Shown here piece by piece: positions 17,481-25,368 of a stretch of DNA of 64,000 bases. Location: assembly GCF_023155275.1 (NCBI RefSeq), contig NZ_JALMUV010000037.1, positions 22,394 through 86,393 of the forward strand, read 5' to 3'. Each line of letters starts with the position of its first letter. Within the stretch, counting starts at the first letter, position 1. The translations under genes and the position numbers were made by a program. The DNA comes from Streptomyces rhizoryzae. GTDB lineage: Bacteria; Actinomycetota; Actinomycetes; Streptomycetales; Streptomycetaceae. The notes beneath the pieces are model-generated. The model searched no databases and was not told where the DNA came from. It saw only the letters and a list, made by a program, of their open reading frames with translations.

Positions 17481-18584
17481 ATGAACGAGCGCACGCATGT
17501 GTGGACGCGCCGTGTCGTCATAGCCACCGCCGCCGTCTCGATGGCCCTTTCCGTGGCCGCCTGCGGCAAGGCGGGCGACGGCGGTAAGGGCGGCGGCGAC
17601 GGGAGGACCATCGGCCTGCTGCTGCCCGAGAACAAGACCACCCGCTACGAGACCTTCGACCGCCCGCTGATCACCAAGAAGATCCAGGCGCTCTGCCCCG
17701 ACTGCGAGGTCAAGTACAACAACGCCGACCAGGACACCCAGAACCAGAAGAAGCAGTTCGACGCGCTGATCACCCAGGGCGTCAAGGTGATCATCCTGGA
17801 CCCGGTCGACTACAAGGCCACCCGGTCGTGGGTGAACCGCGCCGCCAAGCAGGGCGTCAAGGTCATCGCCTACGACCGCCTGGCCGAGGGCGAGATCTCC
17901 GCCTACGTCTCCTACGACAACGAGAAGATCGGCCGCCTCCAGGGCGAGGCGCTGGTCAAGGCGCTGGGCGACCGCGCCGCGGACAGCAATGTCGTCATGA
18001 TCAACGGCTCGCCGACCGACGCCAACGCGCCGTTCTTCAAGAAGGGCGCCCACAGCGTCCTCGACAAGCAGGTCAAGAAGGTCGTCTACGAGCAGGACAT
18101 CCCCGACTGGTCCTCGGACGAGGCGAACAAGAAGATGAGCGCCGCCATCGACGCGCTCGGCAAGGACGGCTTCCAGGGCGTCTACTCGGCCAACGACGGC
18201 ATGGCCGGCGGCATCATCACCGCGCTCCGCCAGCAGGGCATCAAGGTCCCGGTCGGCGGCCAGGACTCCGAGCTGGCCGGCCTCCAGCGGGTCCTGCGGG
18301 GCGACCAGGCGTTCACCATCTACAAGCAGATCCAGCCGCAGGCCGACACCACCGCGGAGATCGCGGTCCGGCTGCTCAAGGGCCGGCAGATCGACGCGCT
18401 CGCGCCGGCCAGGGTCGACAGCCTCAGCGGCGAGGTCAAGGGCATCCCCGCCAAGCTGTACGACGCCCGGGTCGTGACCAAGGACAACATCGCCGCCACG
18501 ATCCTCAAGGACAAGGTCTACCGGGCGAGCCAGCTCTGCACCGGCGACACGAAGGCGGCCTGCGCGGCGGCGGGCATCAAGTAG
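17481..18584 (+). CDS. xylF: D-xylose-type sugar-binding lipoprotein
   Basis: 367 aa periplasmic-binding-protein fold of the CUT2 (ribose/xylose) class. A signal peptide with a lipobox ends at C28 (LSVAAC). The mature protein shows IGLLLPENKTTRYETFDRPL at the start of the first lobe, NADQDTQNQKKQFDALI, VIILDPVD, and YSANDGMAGGIITAL with GGQDSELAGLQRVL in the second lobe, all typical of XylF. ATG 17481 is preceded by AGGGAGG; earlier in-frame ATGs would put residues before the signal peptide. First gene of xylFGH, with a ROK site upstream. Xylose is the likely ligand by gene order and homology. Confidence 0.9.
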   Translation: MNERTHVWTRRVVIATAAVSMALSVAACGKAGDGGKGGGDGRTIGLLLPENKTTRYETFDRPLITKKIQALCPDCEVKYNNADQDTQNQKKQFDALITQGVKVIILDPVDYKATRSWVNRAAKQGVKVIAYDRLAEGEISAYVSYDNEKIGRLQGEALVKALGDRAADSNVVMINGSPTDANAPFFKKGAHSVLDKQVKKVVYEQDIPDWSSDEANKKMSAAIDALGKDGFQGVYSANDGMAGGIITALRQQGIKVPVGGQDSELAGLQRVLRGDQAFTIYKQIQPQADTTAEIAVRLLKGRQIDALAPARVDSLSGEVKGIPAKLYDARVVTKDNIAATILKDKVYRASQLCTGDTKAACAAAGIK

Positions 18585-18700
18585 CACGGCGGCCCGGCCG
18601 CCCTCCCCGCCCCCGGCCCGGCCGGCCGCCGCGCCGGGGGCCGCACACCCCCCGCACCACCATTCCCGCCGCAGCGGCGGCGGCGAAGGAGATGATTCAC

Positions 18701-19504
18701 GTGTCCGCTCCGCCCGTGCTGGCGTTGCGCGGCGTCTCCAAGCGGTTCGGCGCCGTGCAGGCGCTCACCGACGTCACGCTGGAGATCCGCGCCGGTGAGG
18801 TGGTCGCCCTGGTCGGCGACAACGGCGCCGGAAAGTCCACCCTGGTCAAGACCGTCTCGGGCGTCCACCCGGTCGACGACGGGGCGATCGAATGGCAGGG
18901 CGCGCCGGTCCGCATCGGCAAGCCGCACGACGCCCAGGCGCTCGGCGTCGCCACCGTCTACCAGGACCTCGCGCTCTGCGACAACCTCGACGTGGTCGCC
19001 AACCTCTACCTCGGCAGCGAGCTGCGCACCGCCGGCGTCCTCGACGAGATCGCCATGGAGAAGCGGGCCAAGGAGCTGCTGGACACCCTGTCCATCCGCA
19101 TCCCCAGCGTCCGGATCCCGGTCGCCGCGCTCTCCGGCGGCCAGCGGCAGGTCGTCGCCATCGCCCGCGCGCTGATCGGCGACCCGAAGGTCGTCATCCT
19201 CGACGAACCGACCGCCGCGCTCGGCGTCGAGCAGACCGCCCAGGTCCTCGACCTGGTGGAACGGCTCCGCGAGCGCGACCTCGCGGTCGTCCTGATCAGC
19301 CACAACATGGCCGATGTACTGGCCGTCGCGGACCGGGTCGCGGTGCTGCGGCTGGGCCGCAACAACGGGGTCTTCGACGTCGCGGACACCACCCACGAGG
19401 AGATCGTCGCCGCCATCACCGGCGCGTCGGACAACGCTGTCACCCGGCGCACGGCCCGCACCGGCCGGCGCACCGGCCGGCCGGCGAAGGAGGCCAGGGC
19501 ATGA
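18701..19504 (+). CDS. xylG: Sugar ABC transporter ATP-binding protein (single NBD)
   Basis: 267 aa. Walker A is GDNGAGKSTL, the signature LSGGQRQVVAIARAL, and Walker B VVILDEPTAAL, followed by the switch His in LISHNMADV. It holds one nucleotide-binding domain, whereas enterobacterial XylG is a tandem of two (about 500 aa); a homodimer is expected. GTG 18701 is chosen because GAAGGAG sits nine bases upstream; ATG 18692 overlaps the RBS. Its stop overlaps the xylH start by ATGA. Confidence 0.9.
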   Translation: MSAPPVLALRGVSKRFGAVQALTDVTLEIRAGEVVALVGDNGAGKSTLVKTVSGVHPVDDGAIEWQGAPVRIGKPHDAQALGVATVYQDLALCDNLDVVANLYLGSELRTAGVLDEIAMEKRAKELLDTLSIRIPSVRIPVAALSGGQRQVVAIARALIGDPKVVILDEPTAALGVEQTAQVLDLVERLRERDLAVVLISHNMADVLAVADRVAVLRLGRNNGVFDVADTTHEEIVAAITGASDNAVTRRTARTGRRTGRPAKEARA

Positions 19505-20781
19505 GCGAGCAGCAGACCACCGGGACCGCGCCCCCGGCCCCGGCCCCCGCCCCGGCCGCCACCGACCCCCGCCTGCTGGTCAGGGAGAAAGGATTCGCCG
19601 GCTACCTGGAGGAGTTCGCCCGCCGGATCCGCGGCGGCGAGCTGGGCTCCGTCCCGGTCATCGTCGGCCTGCTCGTCATCGCCGTCGTCTTCCAGTTCAA
19701 GAACCGCCACTTCCTCTCCGCCGACAGCCTCACCAACATCGGGGTCTACACCTCCGGCATGGGGATCATGGCCGTCGGCATCGTCTTCGTCCTGCTGCTC
19801 GGCGAGATCGACCTCTCGGTCGGCTCGGTGGCGGGCGTCGGCGCGGCGGTCTGGGCGGTGCTCAGCGTCACCCACGGGGTCGACGACTGGCTCGCGGTGC
19901 TGATCGCGGTGGCCGCCGGCGGCGTCATCGGCCTCCTGCACGGCTTCTTCTTCGCCCGGATCGGGGTGCCCGCCTTCGTCGTCACCCTCGCCGGCTTCCT
20001 GGGCTGGAGCGGCCTCCAGATCTGGCTGATGGGCAAGGAGGGCTCCATCAACACGCCCAGCGGCAGCGTGGTGGAGGACCTCACCGGCTACTACTTCGAG
20101 GACAAGGCGTGGGCCTACGGCCTGGCGCTGGTCGCGGTCCTGGCCTACGCGGGCTCGCTGCTGCTGGACACCCGGCGGCGCCGGGCCGCCGCCCTGCCGT
20201 TCCGGCCGCTCGGCGAGATCGCGCTGCGCACCGGTGCGGTCGCGGTGATCGCCTTCGCCGTCGCCTACGTCCTCAACGAGCCGTCCGGCGCCCGCGGGCT
20301 GCCGCTCGCCCTGGTGCTCTTCCTCGCCGTCCTGGTGCTCGCCGACTTCGTGGTCCGCCGCACCGGCTACGGCCGGCGGATCTTCGCGGTCGGCGGCAAC
20401 GCCGAGGCGGCCCGCCGGGCCGGTATCAACGTCGACCGGGTCCGGATCACGGTCTTCGGGATCTCCGGCATGCTCGCCGCCTTCGGCGGCCTGTTCATCG
20501 CCAGTCTCTCCGGCGGCGCGACCAAGAACCTCGGCTCCGGCAACACCCTGATGAACGTGATCGCGGCGGCGGTCATCGGCGGCACCAGCCTCTTCGGCGG
20601 CCGCGGCAAGATCTGGTCCGCGCTGCTGGGCATGCTGGTCATCCAGTCGATCCAGCAGGGCCTGAACCTGCTCGGCATGGCCAGCGAGATCCAGTACATG
20701 ATCACCGGCGCGGTCCTGCTCGCCGCCGTGGTCATCGACTCGGTGTCCCGGCGGACCCAGAAGACCGCGGGGCGCACCTGA
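19501..20781 (+). CDS. xylH: Sugar ABC transporter permease (BPD_transp_2)
   Basis: 426 aa with about ten hydrophobic segments. It contains the family motif LLGEIDLSVGSVAGVGAAVWAV and, in the C-terminal half, RRIFAVGGNAEAARRAGINVDRV, typical of RbsC/XylH permeases. The start overlaps the xylG stop (ATGA), indicating translational coupling. The C-terminal codons and stop lie within the first copy of a 46-bp tandem repeat. It is the channel for the sugar bound by XylF. Confidence 0.92.
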   Translation: MSEQQTTGTAPPAPAPAPAATDPRLLVREKGFAGYLEEFARRIRGGELGSVPVIVGLLVIAVVFQFKNRHFLSADSLTNIGVYTSGMGIMAVGIVFVLLLGEIDLSVGSVAGVGAAVWAVLSVTHGVDDWLAVLIAVAAGGVIGLLHGFFFARIGVPAFVVTLAGFLGWSGLQIWLMGKEGSINTPSGSVVEDLTGYYFEDKAWAYGLALVAVLAYAGSLLLDTRRRRAAALPFRPLGEIALRTGAVAVIAFAVAYVLNEPSGARGLPLALVLFLAVLVLADFVVRRTGYGRRIFAVGGNAEAARRAGINVDRVRITVFGISGMLAAFGGLFIASLSGGATKNLGSGNTLMNVIAAAVIGGTSLFGGRGKIWSALLGMLVIQSIQQGLNLLGMASEIQYMITGAVLLAAVVIDSVSRRTQKTAGRT

Positions 20782-20880
20782 CCGCGGGTTTGTCGGTCGT
20801 CCGCGGCGGCGCTCCTGGCGCACCTGACCGCGGGTTCGTCGGTCGTCCGCGGCGGCGCTCCTGGCGCACCTGACCGCGGG
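20773..20880. repeat. 46-bp tandem repeat (2.35 copies) covering the xylH stop
   Basis: Copy 1 is 20773-20818, copy 2 20819-20864, and the first 16 bases recur at 20865-20880. The two full copies differ at one base. The unit begins CGCACCTGACCGCGGG and includes the last codons and TGA of xylH, so each copy repeats the gene end. Confidence 0.9.
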
Positions 20881-21141
20881 CCGGCCGGGCGGCGCGCCGC
20901 CCCCGCCGTGTCATAGGACGGCAACAGTCTCCGGGAAACGCCCGGGGAACGGCCCCCGCCGGGCGGCTCCCGGCGGGGGCCGCGCCGTGCCCGGAAGGCC
21001 GCCGTGACAGGCGGAAACCCGGCTCCGGGGCCGGTTTCACCCGAGTGACACACATCGCGAGGCCCGGCCGCGCCGGCGGCGGACGCGACATTAGACTCAT
21101 CTGATCGGCAAGCTCGACCTACGGCAGCAAGGAGGCATGGG
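20881..21141. other. Intergenic region between xylH and dxs
   Basis: No gene seen. It holds a strong terminator and, nearer to dxs, an AT-richer promoter-like stretch (around 21080-21115). Confidence 0.6.
20950..20982 (+). terminator. Terminator hairpin after xylFGH
   Basis: A perfect 14-bp stem CGGCCCCCGCCGGG with complement CCCGGCGGGGGCCG and a 5-nt loop, downstream of the 46-bp repeats. Confidence 0.8.
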
Positions 21142-23124
21142 GTGGCATTGCTGACCCGTATCAAGGGGCCGCGCGACCTGGACCGGCTCTCGCCCGAGCA
21201 GCTCACGCAGCTGGCGGGGGAGATCCGGGGCTTCCTGGTCGACGCGGTCTCCAAGACCGGCGGACACCTCGGCCCGAACCTCGGCGTCGTCGAACTGACC
21301 ATCGCCCTGCACCGCGTCTTCCACTCCCCCAAGGACAAGGTCCTGTGGGACACGGGGCACCAGTCCTACGTCCACAAGCTGCTGACCGGCCGCCAGGACT
21401 TCTCCCGGCTCAAGGCCAAGGGCGGCCTCTCCGGCTACCCCTCCCGCGCCGAATCCGCGCACGACATCATCGAGAACAGCCACGCCTCCACGGTCCTGGG
21501 CTGGGCCGAGGGCATCGCCAAGGCCCACGAGGTCCGCGGCGTCGACGACCGGGTGGTGGCGGTCATCGGTGACGGCGCGCTCACCGGCGGTATGGCCTGG
21601 GAGGCGCTCAACAACATCGCCGCGGCCAAGGACCGCCCGCTGGTCATCGTCGTCAACGACAACGAGCGCTCCTACGCCCCGACCATCGGCGGCCTGGCCA
21701 ACCACCTCGCCACGCTCCGCACCACCGACGGCTACGAGCGCTTCCTGGCCCGCGGCAAGGACATCCTGGAGCGCACCCCGGTCGTCGGGAAGCCGCTCTA
21801 CGAGACCCTGCACGGCGCCAAGAAGGGCCTGAAGGACTTCATCGCCCCGCAGGGCATGTTCGAGGACCTGGGCCTGAAGTACGTCGGCCCGATCGACGGC
21901 CACGACATCGAGGCGCTGGAGTCCGCGCTGACCCGCGCCAAGCGGTTCGGCGGCCCGGTGATCGTCCACTGCCTCACCGAGAAGGGCCGCGGCTACAAGC
22001 CCGCCGAGCAGGACGAGGCCGACCGCTTCCACGGCATCGGCCCGATCCACCCGGACACCGGCCTGCCGCGCTCCTCCGGCGGCAAGGACTGGACCGGCGT
22101 CTTCGGCGACGAGATGGTCGCGCTCGGCAAGGAGCGCGAGGACATCGTCGCCATCACCGCGGCCATGCTCCAGCCGGTCGGCCTGGAGAAGTTCGCCAAG
22201 GAGTTCCCGGACCGGGTCTACGACGTCGGCATCGCCGAGCAGCACGCCGCGGTCTCCGCGGCCGGGATGGCCACCGCCGGCCTCCACCCGGTCTTCGCGG
22301 TCTACGCCACCTTCCTCAACCGCGCCTTCGACCAGGTGCTGATGGACGTGGCGCTGCACCGCTGCGGGGTCACCTTCGTCCTGGACCGGGCCGGGGTCAC
22401 CGGCACCGACGGCGCCTCCCACAACGGCATGTGGGACATGTCGATCCTCCAGGTCGTCCCCGGTCTGCGGCTGGCCGCGCCGCGCGACGCCGACCAGGTG
22501 CGCGCCCAGCTGCGGGAGGCCGTCGAGGTCGACGACGCGCCGACCGTGGTGCGCTACTCCAAGGGCGCGGTCGGCCCGGCCGTCGAGGCGGTCGGCCGGG
22601 TCGGCGGCATGGACGTGCTGCGCGAGCCCGGCACCACCGGGCGGCCCGACGTCCTGCTGGTGTCCGTCGGCGCGCTCGCCCCGATGTGCCTGGAGATCGC
22701 CGCCCTCCTCGACAAGCAGGGCATCTCCACCACCGTCGTGGACCCCCGCTGGGTCAAGCCGGTCGACGAGGAGCTGCCGGGCCTGGCCGCCAGGCACCGC
22801 GTGGTGGTCACCGTCGAGGACAACATCCGCACCGGCGGCGTCGGTTCGGCCATCGCCCAGGCGCTCCGCGACGCCGGGGTGGACATGCCGCTGCGCGACT
22901 TCGGCATCCCCGAGCGGTTCCTGGACCACGCCTCCCGCAAGGAGGTCATGGCGGAGATCGGCCTGACCGCGCCGGACATCGCCCGCCAGGTGACCGGCCT
23001 GGTCGCCAAGATGGACAACCGCGACGAGGACACCGGCAGCGCCGCCGGCGACGGGGCCGCGGACGCCCCCGAGTCCGTCGGCGGTACGCGGACGGCCGCG
23101 CCCGCCGAGGCCGCCCGCGACTGA
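21142..23124 (+). CDS. dxs: 1-deoxy-D-xylulose-5-phosphate synthase
   Basis: 660 aa thiamine-diphosphate enzyme making DXP from pyruvate and glyceraldehyde-3-phosphate, the first step of the MEP isoprenoid pathway. SKTGGHLGPNLGVVELT with VLWDTGHQSYVHKLLTGR, the ThDP/Mg motif GDGALTGGMAWEALNN, NDNERSYAPTIGGL, and the transketolase-like pyrimidine domain (YDVGIAEQHAAVSAAGMA) are intact. The C-terminal 35 residues are an Asp/Ala/Gly-rich tail outside the family core. GTG 21142 follows AAGGAGG. It is monocistronic, behind the xyl terminator. Confidence 0.97.
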   Translation: MALLTRIKGPRDLDRLSPEQLTQLAGEIRGFLVDAVSKTGGHLGPNLGVVELTIALHRVFHSPKDKVLWDTGHQSYVHKLLTGRQDFSRLKAKGGLSGYPSRAESAHDIIENSHASTVLGWAEGIAKAHEVRGVDDRVVAVIGDGALTGGMAWEALNNIAAAKDRPLVIVVNDNERSYAPTIGGLANHLATLRTTDGYERFLARGKDILERTPVVGKPLYETLHGAKKGLKDFIAPQGMFEDLGLKYVGPIDGHDIEALESALTRAKRFGGPVIVHCLTEKGRGYKPAEQDEADRFHGIGPIHPDTGLPRSSGGKDWTGVFGDEMVALGKEREDIVAITAAMLQPVGLEKFAKEFPDRVYDVGIAEQHAAVSAAGMATAGLHPVFAVYATFLNRAFDQVLMDVALHRCGVTFVLDRAGVTGTDGASHNGMWDMSILQVVPGLRLAAPRDADQVRAQLREAVEVDDAPTVVRYSKGAVGPAVEAVGRVGGMDVLREPGTTGRPDVLLVSVGALAPMCLEIAALLDKQGISTTVVDPRWVKPVDEELPGLAARHRVVVTVEDNIRTGGVGSAIAQALRDAGVDMPLRDFGIPERFLDHASRKEVMAEIGLTAPDIARQVTGLVAKMDNRDEDTGSAAGDGAADAPESVGGTRTAAPAEAARD

Positions 23125-23226
23125 CCCGGACCGCACCGCTCCCGCCGAACTCGGCCGTATCCCGACATTGCGGAGACTCGGTCAGTTCAGGAGATTTGCG
23201 AGGGTCATCCAGGCGGAGGTTCGCCC

Positions 23227-24795
23227 ATGAGCACAGAGCACGGACCGCACGGACACGGACCGGCACCCGGGCCGCCCGGGACGCGCCGCGACCGCGGGGT
23301 GCTGCGGACCAAGACCATCGAGCAGTCGCTGCGGGACACCGAGGAGCCCGAGCACGCCCTCCGGAAGTCCCTCTCGGCGCTCGACCTGACGGTGTTCGGC
23401 GTCGGTGTGGTCATCGGCACCGGCATCTTCGTCCTCACCGGGAAGATCGCCAAGGAACAGGCGGGCCCGGCCGTCGCGATCTCCTTCGTCGTCGCCGGCG
23501 TGGTCTGCGCGCTGGCGGCGCTGTGCTACGCGGAGTTCGCCTCCACCGTCCCGGTCGCCGGCTCCGCCTACACCTTCGCGTACGCGTCGCTGGGCGAGCT
23601 GCCGGCCTGGATCATCGGCTGGGACCTGATCCTGGAACTGGCCCTGGGCTGCGCGGTGGTCTCCGTCGGCTGGTCCGGCTACGTGCGCTCGCTGCTGGAC
23701 ACCGGGGGCCTGCACCTGCCGCCGGAGCTGTCCGGCAGCCACGGCGGGCGGTTCGGCTTCGACCTGCTCGCCTGCGTCCTGGTGCTGGTGATCACCGGCA
23801 TCCTGGTGCTCGGGATGAAGCTCTCCTCCCGGGTGACGTCGGTGGTCGTCGGCGTCAAGGTGACCGTGGTGCTGCTGGTGATCATCGCCGGCGCGTTCTT
23901 CGTCTCCGGCGCGAACTACCGGCCGTTCATCCCGCCGAGCCGGCCCAGTGCGGGCGGCGGCGGACTGACCGCGCCGCTCTCCCAGCTGATGTTCGGCTTC
24001 ACCCCGTCGCACTTCGGGCTGATGGGCATCTTCGCCGCCGCCGCGGTGGTCTTCTTCGCCTTCATCGGCTTCGACATCGTGGCGACCGCGGCCGAGGAGA
24101 CCCGCAATCCGCAGCGCGACGTACCGCGCGGCATCCTCGGCTCGCTGGCCATCTGCACCCTGCTCTACGTCGCGGTGTCGGTGGTCGTCACCGGCATGGA
24201 GAAGTACGACACGCTGTCCGTCGACGCCCCGCTGGCCGACGCCTTCAAGCACGTGGGGTACCCGTTCTTCGCGGGCCTGATCAGCTTCGGCGCGGCGGTC
24301 GGCCTGACCTCGGTGTGCATGATCCTGCTGCTCGGCCAGAGCCGGGTGTTCTTCGCGATGAGCCGGGACGGGCTGCTGCCGCAGCTCTTCTCCCGCGTGC
24401 ACCCGAAGTTCGGCACCCCGCACCGCTCGACCCTGGTGCTGGGCGCCGTCGTCGCGGTGGTCTCCGGCTTCACCTCCATCGACGTGCTGGCCGAACTCGT
24501 CAACATCGGCACGCTGTTCGCGTTCGTGGTGGTCGCCGTGGGCGTGGTGCTGCTGCGCCGCTCCCGGCCCGATCTGCCGCGCGCCTTCCGCACCCCGGGG
24601 GTGCCGTACGTCCCGCTGCTGTCGGTGCTCGCCTCGCTCTGGCTGATGCTCAACCTGCCCGCCGAGACGTGGATCCGCTTCGCGATCTGGATGGCGGCCG
24701 GGGTCCTGCTCTACGCCGCCTACGGGCGCCGCCACAGCCGGCTCGCCGTCCGGCAGCGGGCACACCGCCCGGACCCGGCCGCCGGCCGGCCGTAG
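23227..24795 (+). CDS. APC-family amino acid permease (cationic amino acid transporter type)
   Basis: 522 aa, about 12-13 transmembrane helices. A hydrophilic His/Pro-rich N-terminus precedes the first helix with the APC motif VFGVGVVIGTGIFVLTG (unwound TM1 with GTG). AFIGFDIVATAAEETRNPQRDVPRGI is the conserved loop after TM6, and MILLLGQSRVFFAMSRDGLLP follows in TM8. This pattern fits YfnA/CAT-like transporters of basic or branched amino acids; the substrate cannot be read. GGAGG precedes the ATG. Single-gene unit. Confidence 0.92.
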   Translation: MSTEHGPHGHGPAPGPPGTRRDRGVLRTKTIEQSLRDTEEPEHALRKSLSALDLTVFGVGVVIGTGIFVLTGKIAKEQAGPAVAISFVVAGVVCALAALCYAEFASTVPVAGSAYTFAYASLGELPAWIIGWDLILELALGCAVVSVGWSGYVRSLLDTGGLHLPPELSGSHGGRFGFDLLACVLVLVITGILVLGMKLSSRVTSVVVGVKVTVVLLVIIAGAFFVSGANYRPFIPPSRPSAGGGGLTAPLSQLMFGFTPSHFGLMGIFAAAAVVFFAFIGFDIVATAAEETRNPQRDVPRGILGSLAICTLLYVAVSVVVTGMEKYDTLSVDAPLADAFKHVGYPFFAGLISFGAAVGLTSVCMILLLGQSRVFFAMSRDGLLPQLFSRVHPKFGTPHRSTLVLGAVVAVVSGFTSIDVLAELVNIGTLFAFVVVAVGVVLLRRSRPDLPRAFRTPGVPYVPLLSVLASLWLMLNLPAETWIRFAIWMAAGVLLYAAYGRRHSRLAVRQRAHRPDPAAGRP

Positions 24796-24865
24796 CCCCT
24801 CCTTCCGGCCCCGCCCCGAAGCGTGCCGGGCGCCGGACGGCAGGCGGGAGGGCGGTGACCGGGCC

Positions 24866-25264
24866 CTAGGACGCCCCGCCCCGCCCCGTACCGCCCCACA
24901 CCGTCCGGGGGCCCGTCACGCGGGCGCCCAGGGCCTGGACGCGCTCGCGCAGACCGCGGTCGGCGGTGACCACCAGGCAGTCCCGCCCGGCGCCCTCCTC
25001 GGCCACGAGCGCGACGATCCGGTCGTCACCGCTGCCGTCCGCCGCCACCACCCGCACGTCCTCGACCGACGCCACCCCGCGCGCCGCGCCCTCCACCACC
25101 AGGACCAGCTCCAGCGGCGGCCCGGCCAGCCCGGGCAGCCCGGCGCCGGCGTAGCGGACCAGCCCGTCCCGCAGCCGCTCGGCGGCCCCGCGCCGGTCCC
25201 GCCACCAGCCGTCGGGCACCGAGCCGACGACGTTCGCGGCATCGACAATGACCAAGGAATCCAT
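24866..25264 (-). CDS. NYN/PIN-like putative nuclease
   Basis: 132 aa. It starts MDSLVIVDAANVVGSVPDGWW; the D-A-x-N motif on the first beta strand is the hallmark of NYN and PIN-like RNase folds. Asp residues in GSGDDRIVALV and LVVTADRGLRERV fit the remaining metal-binding positions. The ATG at 25264 is the only sensible start, with a weak GGCGG upstream. It lies downstream of fadAB in the same orientation but beyond their terminator. The nuclease function is inferred from the fold pattern. Confidence 0.75.
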   Translation of the reverse strand: MDSLVIVDAANVVGSVPDGWWRDRRGAAERLRDGLVRYAGAGLPGLAGPPLELVLVVEGAARGVASVEDVRVVAADGSGDDRIVALVAEEGAGRDCLVVTADRGLRERVQALGARVTGPRTVWGGTGRGGAS

Positions 25265-25307
25265 ACCGCCAGCCTGCCACGGCCACCGCCCCGGCCCGGA
25301 AACGCGA

Positions 25308-25345
25308 CGGCGCGCGGACCGGCTCACCGAGCTGGTCCGCGCGCC
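25308..25345 (-). terminator. Terminator hairpin after fadAB
   Basis: An 18-bp stem with one mismatch (CGGCGCGCGGACCGGCTC against GAGCTGGTCCGCGCGCCG) and a 3-nt loop, 24 bp beyond the fadB stop. Confidence 0.8.
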
Positions 25346-25368
25346 GCGTGCCCTGCCGCGCGCGCCCG

